Of a DNA stretch of 8,238 bases, positions 5,642-8,238 are shown one piece after another (the stretch's first letter is position 1; the number at the start of each line of letters is the position of its first letter). The notes beneath the pieces were generated by a model, which worked only from the letters and a program-made list of their open reading frames with translations, had not been told where the DNA came from and ran no database searches. Source of the stretch: Planctomycetota bacterium (GTDB taxonomy: Bacteria > Planctomycetota > B143-G9); contig QNBY01000040.1 of assembly GCA_003644275.1 (NCBI GenBank), positions 1 to 8,238 on the forward strand, written 5' to 3'. Both the position numbers and the translations under genes were made by a program.

Positions 5642-7042
5642 TCAGAAGTTGCGGACCACGAAGTCCTTGTAGCCCGCGGCGAGCTCCACCGCGTAGCCGA
5701 GCGCGTCCACCTGGTCGTCGTGCGGGCCGTGCGGGAACTGGAGAAGCTCCTCCTGGAGCTCCGCCGCGTCGCGCCTCAGCAGGACGCGGCCCGTCTCGAA
5801 GTGCGCGGCGAGCTTCCACGCCCGCGTCACCTTGTCCCTCGTGTCCCGAATCTCCACCACCGGCAGCGCCGCGCGGCGCGCCAGCTCCTGCGCCAGCGCC
5901 TGCTGGTAGGCCGTGGCCTCTATCCCTATCCGCAGCGGCGAGTGCAGCGCCGCCCGCGAGATGATGTACTCCACCTGCCCGTTGAAGGTGAGCCTGTCGC
6001 GGAAACTCTCCAGCACGTAGATGTCGCCCTCCGCGTCCAGGCCGACCACCACGAAGGCGAAGTAGTCGGCGCTCTCGGAGCGCGATATGGCCAGGTCGGC
6101 CGCGGCGAACACCTGCAGGCCCTCCGGCTCCCCGCCGGGCTCGTAGAAGCGGAAGTCGCGGTACTTGAAGACGGCCCCCTCGTAGCCCGACGGGTCGTTC
6201 TGGTACTGGCAGTTGAAGATGCGGGCCCCGGCCTGGCGGCGTATGGCGGCCAGCGAGGCGGCGTCGAACCGCTCCGGCCAGAGGGCGCTCCCGTCCTCCT
6301 GCAGCGCCCGGTCCACCCGCGCGGGCCAGCCCGCTTCCATCAGCTCGCCGTACAGGTCGGCGTAGTGCCAGCGCGTGCCGATGACGTGTATCTCGCCGTC
6401 CGGTTCGAGGCAGGGCAGCAGCGTCTTGAAGAACCACGTCCGCACCTTCTCGCGCTGGGCGGCGGAGACCGTGTTCTCCTCGTCGAGCACGTCGTCGCAC
6501 ACGATGAGGTCGTAGTGCCTGCTGATTATCGCCCCGCCGGTGCCCGCCGCGGTGATGGTGGGCTCCTTCGCCACGCGGCGGCGGGGGACCTCTATCTCGG
6601 TCTCCGTCCACCGCGCCCCTTTGCGCCCGCCCCATACCCGGGAGAGCTCCGGGCCGAGCAGGTGGCCCGCCGTCTCCCGCAGGAACGCCTTGGCCTGCTG
6701 GAGCGTGTTCGACACCACCAGCACGCGGGCGTCGGGGTCGTTCAGCACCCGCCAGAGCACGTACAGCACGTCGGCGACCGTGGTCTTGCCGTGGCCGCGC
6801 GGCGCGAGCAGCACCGAGCGCGGGTTGGCGTCCTGGAAGGCGAGCCATTCGAGGTGGAAGGGCTTCAGCTCCACGCCCATGACGAGCGCGGCGAAGGCCC
6901 TCCTGTCGGCCCGGGCGAGGGCGTCCGCCAGGGCGCGGGCCCGCGCGGCCGCCTCACATACCGAGGACGGGTCCGAGCCGCCGGTATATCTCCCGCAGCT
7001 CCCTGACCGCCGTTTCCGGATCCGCAGCCTCGTGCTCGTCAC
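5642..7042 (-). CDS. terL: Terminase large subunit (packaging ATPase/nuclease)
   Basis: This 466-residue protein has the full two-domain layout of phage large terminases. The N-terminal ATPase has Walker A APRGHGKTT (80-88), Walker B LIVCDDVLDEE (179-189) and a coupling-type segment IGTRWH (221-226). The C-terminal RNase H-like nuclease has candidate metal ligands Asp316 (AAADLAIS), Glu375 (GIEATAYQ) and the HDDQVDA motif (441-447). It cuts concatemeric phage DNA and pumps it into the head through the portal encoded next. The start is uncertain. The GTG at 7042, with GGGAG just upstream, overlaps the small-subunit gene by 89 nt and keeps a predicted helix (29-54) before the ATPase. The next in-frame start, ATG at 6880 (residue 55), has no Shine-Dalgarno and would cut into a conserved-looking helix, so 7042 is preferred. 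Confidence 0.94.
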   Translation of the reverse strand: MTSTRLRIRKRRSGSCGRYTGGSDPSSVCEAAARARALADALARADRRAFAALVMGVELKPFHLEWLAFQDANPRSVLLAPRGHGKTTVADVLYVLWRVLNDPDARVLVVSNTLQQAKAFLRETAGHLLGPELSRVWGGRKGARWTETEIEVPRRRVAKEPTITAAGTGGAIISRHYDLIVCDDVLDEENTVSAAQREKVRTWFFKTLLPCLEPDGEIHVIGTRWHYADLYGELMEAGWPARVDRALQEDGSALWPERFDAASLAAIRRQAGARIFNCQYQNDPSGYEGAVFKYRDFRFYEPGGEPEGLQVFAAADLAISRSESADYFAFVVVGLDAEGDIYVLESFRDRLTFNGQVEYIISRAALHSPLRIGIEATAYQQALAQELARRAALPVVEIRDTRDKVTRAWKLAAHFETGRVLLRRDAAELQEELLQFPHGPHDDQVDALGYAVELAAGYKDFVVRNF

Positions 7043-7232
7043 CGTTCTCCCGTCCTTCTTCCTCTCCCGCCTGCCTGGATATCTGCGCCAGCAGGTCGGC
7101 CTGTTGTTTCAGCGCCGCGAGCGCGAGTTTCGGGTCCTCCAGCGTCTCCTTGAGCCGCTCGTACTCCGCGTCGAGCTCCCAGAGCCTCGCCGTGACCCTC
7201 CGCCGCGGCGTGAGCTTTTCTTCTTCGCGCAT
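6954..7232 (-). CDS. Probable terminase small subunit
   Basis: This 92-residue protein lies directly upstream of, and overlapping, the large terminase gene, the normal place for the small subunit that recognises packaging sites and regulates cutting. It is almost entirely helical and charged. A basic N-terminus (KLTPRRRVTARL) precedes a long helix or coiled coil at about 15-57 (ELDAEYERLKETLEDPKLAL, QQADLLAQISRQAG). An acidic linker (58-71) and a C-terminal helix (AVRELREIYRRLG, 74-86) follow. No helix-turn-helix is obvious, so DNA recognition would have to use another part of the oligomer or a partner. The ATG at 7232 is preceded by GGGGG at good spacing. It ends in ATG-TGA. Assignment rests mainly on position and helical architecture, since small subunits are poorly conserved. 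Confidence 0.65.
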   Translation of the reverse strand: MREEEKLTPRRRVTARLWELDAEYERLKETLEDPKLALAALKQQADLLAQISRQAGEEEGRENGDEHEAADPETAVRELREIYRRLGPVLGM

Positions 7233-7275
7233 CGTTCCCCCGTGAAGGGTGGTCTTCGTCTGCCTCCACTATTCC

Positions 7276-7294
7276 GCGGCGTTCGGGACGCCGC
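7276..7294. repeat. Short perfect hairpin upstream of the terminase operon
   Basis: GCGGCGT and ACGCCGC form a perfect 7-bp inverted repeat around the 5-base centre TCGGG, about 45 bp upstream of the small-subunit ATG. There is no T-run, so an intrinsic terminator is not supported. It could be a 5' leader hairpin of the terminase transcript, or chance in G+C-rich DNA. Confidence 0.5.
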
Positions 7295-7299
7295 TCCGC

Positions 7300-7328
7300 C
7301 GTAACCCGTTGTCGCCGCTCGGGTTGCG
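7300..7328. promoter_or_regulatory. 29-bp dyad 1 (candidate operator or packaging site)
   Basis: The arms CGTAACCCG and CGGGTTGCG are inverted around an 11-base centre, with one mismatch (T against G). The half-site begins CGYAAC, as in the two dyads at 7374 and 7506. Half-site centres are 20 bp apart, about two helical turns, so a dimer could contact both on one DNA face. Confidence 0.55.
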
Positions 7329-7372
7329 TTTCCGGCGCTCCCGCGTCGGCGTCTCGGCCCGGACCGCGGCGC

Positions 7373-7403
7373 TCGTAACCGCCGAAACTGCAAGCGGTTA
7401 CGA
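7373..7403. promoter_or_regulatory. Dyad 2, perfect inverted repeat (candidate operator or packaging site)
   Basis: TCGTAACCGC and GCGGTTACGA form a perfect 10-bp inverted repeat around the 11-base centre CGAAACTGCAA. The core 9-bp arms (7374-7402) match the design of dyad 1. The dyad centres are 74 bp apart, close to seven helical turns, which would place bound proteins on the same face. No T-run follows on either strand, so a terminator is unlikely. Confidence 0.65.
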
Positions 7404-7505
7404 CTCATGCCCGCGGGCGGCTTCCGTATCTTCGAGCTCTGAAAGGACTTGCGGCGGAAAGAGGCGGACGGGGCGGCGTAACTCCGCTCCCCGCCCGAGG
7501 TTGGA

Positions 7506-7534
7506 CGCAACCGCCCGCTCCCGCGGCGTTTACG
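7506..7534. promoter_or_regulatory. 29-bp dyad 3, imperfect
   Basis: The arms CGCAACCGC and GCGTTTACG are inverted around an 11-base centre and match at seven of nine positions. Spacing and half-site (CGYAAMCGC) agree with dyads 1 and 2. A degenerate half-site CGTAACTCC lies just before it at 7477. This dyad overlaps the left arms of the interleaved repeats downstream. Confidence 0.4.
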
Positions 7535-7591
7535 GCGCAAGACGGGACGGAAGCCGCCTCAAACGCCCGCGGCCTCCCGTCTTACGCGCCG
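7521..7591. repeat. Interleaved inverted repeats in the leader of the plus-strand gene
   Basis: Arm A (CCGCGGCGTTT, 7521-7531) pairs with AAACGCCCGCGG (7561-7572), leaving one bulged base. Arm B (7533-7547, ending AAGACGGGA) pairs with 7575-7591 (starting TCCCGTCTT), with two extra bases between CGGCGC and AAGACGGGA. The order A-B-A'-B' means the two stems are either alternatives or form a pseudoknot. It ends about 40 bp before the ATG at 7631. No T-run follows. Confidence 0.5.
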
Positions 7592-7618
7592 GGCGCGGGG
7601 CCGGGCCGCGTTATTGTG

Positions 7619-7627
7619 GGAGGTGAT
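7619..7627 (+). promoter_or_regulatory. Strong Shine-Dalgarno of the plus-strand gene
   Basis: GGAGGTGAT, three bases before the ATG at 7631, is a full-length match to the anti-Shine-Dalgarno. It decides the start: an in-frame GTG at 7616 lies upstream of this site and is not needed. Confidence 0.85.
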
Positions 7628-7630
7628 TTC

Positions 7631-8119
7631 ATGGCCGATCTGGTGTCGAAATTCTCGAAGGGAGTGGGGGACGCCCTCTCGGCGGTGATGCTCGCCCTGC
7701 TGGAGCTGCCCCGCTTCGAGACGGAACAGTACTTCAAGCTGCTCGCGGAGGTGCTCGCCGCCCTGCCCGAGGGCGTGACGGTGGGCGAAGCCCTCGAGCG
7801 CTACGACGTCCGCTTCCCCCCGCGCCCCCTGGCGGGAGAGGTGCGGGCGAGGCTCGAGGCCGCGCTGGTGGAGGACCTCTCCGTCTCCGGCGGCGTGAGG
7901 CTCGCGTTGCCGGGCGCGGAGGGAAGGTTGTCCGGGAGCGGTTCGTTCGACTACGGGTACGGGAGGCGCGCCGCGGGCGCGGTGGCGGTGGAGATAGCCG
8001 CCCGCTACATGGAGCGGCAGCCCTTCGACCTCGAATCCCTGCGCGACCTCACCGCCGCCGACCTGCTGAAGCTCGCGTCCTCCGGCAAGCCGCCGGAAGG
8101 GACGGGCGCGGCCGGTTGA
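7631..8119 (+). CDS. Unrecognised 162-residue protein
   Basis: This is the only plus-strand gene in the window, divergent from the terminase operon. Coding status is supported by a near-perfect ribosome site, G/C-rich third positions and balanced composition. The N-terminal half is helical: an amphipathic start (VSKFSKGVGDALSAVMLALLEL, 5-26) and FETEQYFKLLAEVLAALPEG (29-48). A loop with PP (63-64) and a second helix (70-82) follow. Residues 84-125 look like beta strands with a Gly/Ser/Tyr turn (SGSGSFDYGYG, 101-111). A helical end (DLTAADLLKLASS, 139-151) and a Gly/Ala tail complete it. There is no clear helix-turn-helix, signal peptide or classical membrane span, though residues 12-26 are hydrophobic. 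I do not recognise a family. As a lone gene opposite the late operon with structured upstream DNA it could be regulatory or a flanking cargo gene, but no function is claimed. Confidence 0.8.
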   Translation: MADLVSKFSKGVGDALSAVMLALLELPRFETEQYFKLLAEVLAALPEGVTVGEALERYDVRFPPRPLAGEVRARLEAALVEDLSVSGGVRLALPGAEGRLSGSGSFDYGYGRRAAGAVAVEIAARYMERQPFDLESLRDLTAADLLKLASSGKPPEGTGAAG

Positions 8120-8126
8120 GGGTCGT

Positions 8127-8238
8127 TCAGTCTCCGTCCTCCAGGGAGCGCTTCGCTTCCTCCATGAGGGCGCGTATCTCCCACGCGATGCGGGCGCGGG
8201 CCTCGGAGCGGCCCTCCCCCTCGCGCGGCTCCAGCTTC
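8127..8238 (-). CDS. C-terminal end of an unrecognised minus-strand gene
   Basis: Reading leftward from the right edge, 36 codons run to a TGA at 8127-8129; the start lies outside the window. The visible end is a charged helix (IAWEIRALMEEAKRSLEDGD at the C-terminus), preceded by KLEPREGEGR. It converges on the plus-strand gene with only 7 bp between the stops, and no terminator hairpin is visible between them. Function cannot be inferred from this fragment. Confidence 0.6.
   Translation of the reverse strand, partial: KLEPREGEGRSEARARIAWEIRALMEEAKRSLEDGD

Larger units (their letters stand above)
7233..7630. other. Gene-free divergent intergenic region
   Basis: About 400 bp separate the divergent terminase operon (minus) and the plus-strand gene. 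The open frames crossing it are Arg/Ser/Pro-rich and lack good ribosome sites. It holds a perfect short hairpin, three 29-bp dyads of common design, and interleaved inverted repeats close to the plus-strand start. The 10-mer CCGCGGCGTT occurs twice, at 7274 and 7521. I see no convincing -35/-10 pair in either direction and no tRNA. By position it should carry both promoters and may carry regulator or packaging sites. Confidence 0.7.

Noticed and set aside
4446..6848. Upstream extension of the minus-strand frame of the small Cys-rich gene (871 codons in all)
   Set aside because: The part before 4445 overlaps portal and terminase in another frame and is Arg/Gly/Ala-rich without domains. Only the last 70 codons, with their own ribosome site and GTG, are credible.
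4997..7006. A 669-codon open frame on the plus strand
   Set aside because: It lies opposite the portal and terminase genes, which have clear motifs. Its sequence is low-complexity Arg/Val/His-rich and shows no domain.
7268..7275. GGAATAGT on the minus strand as a -10 box for the terminase operon
   Set aside because: No acceptable -35 element lies 16-18 bp upstream, and a single weak hexamer is not enough evidence.
7373..7403. Intrinsic terminator at the perfect inverted repeat
   Set aside because: No T-run follows on either strand, it lies upstream of divergent genes, and its geometry is repeated in other dyads nearby. A protein-binding site is more likely.
7249..7626. A 125-codon plus-strand frame in the intergenic region
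   Set aside because: Its composition is Arg/Ser/Pro-rich, it has no ribosome site, and its codons run through the inverted repeats. It looks like non-coding sequence that happens to stay open.
7233..7630. CRISPR-like array, because of repeated 29-bp units
   Set aside because: The units are inverted dyads with degenerate arms and different centres at irregular spacing, not near-identical direct repeats with regular spacers, and no cas gene is present.

Overview
This 8.2 kb window is very G+C-rich (by eye well above 60%). It carries the DNA-packaging and head-assembly module of a tailed double-stranded DNA phage or prophage of bacterial type. Almost all of it is one tightly packed operon-like block on the minus strand. 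In transcription order, from right to left, it holds a terminase small-subunit candidate, the large terminase, a portal protein, a small Cys-rich (zinc-binding-like) protein, a short tRNA-guanine transglycosylase/DpdA-like protein, a scaffold-like protein, an SU10-type major capsid protein, a small membrane/coiled-coil protein, a connector-like protein, a Ser/Thr/Asn-rich probable virion protein, and the start of a further unrecognised protein cut by the left edge. Clear Shine-Dalgarno sequences (AAGGAGGT and variants), GTG starts and 1-8 nt gene overlaps point to a bacterial host. Ile codon ATA is unexpectedly common for such G+C content. No sequence here fixes the host; a high-G+C lineage, possibly actinobacterial or thermophilic, is only a guess.

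Region by region: 1-825 holds a partial gene and a virion protein; 841-2032 a connector-like protein and a membrane protein; 2044-3138 the capsid protein; 3152-3538 the scaffold-like protein; 3556-4445 the DpdA-like enzyme and its small Cys-rich neighbour; 4442-5626 the portal; 5642-7232 the terminase pair. A gene-free stretch of about 400 bp (7233-7630) separates this block from a divergent plus-strand gene of unknown function (7631-8119). That gene converges on the tail end of another minus-strand gene leaving through the right edge.

The genes form a coherent packaging chain: terminase recognises and cuts DNA and pumps it through the portal into a shell built from scaffold and capsid protein, and the connector-like protein then closes the vertex. 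Two things stand out. First, a DNA/tRNA base-exchange enzyme homologue of the family behind 7-deazaguanine phage DNA hypermodification sits inside this structural block, coupled by GTGA overlaps to the portal through a small Cys-rich protein. Second, the divergent intergenic region carries a set of 29-bp dyads with 9-bp arms and an 11-bp centre, plus interleaved inverted repeats in the leader of the plus-strand gene. These are candidates for operators or terminase/packaging sites.
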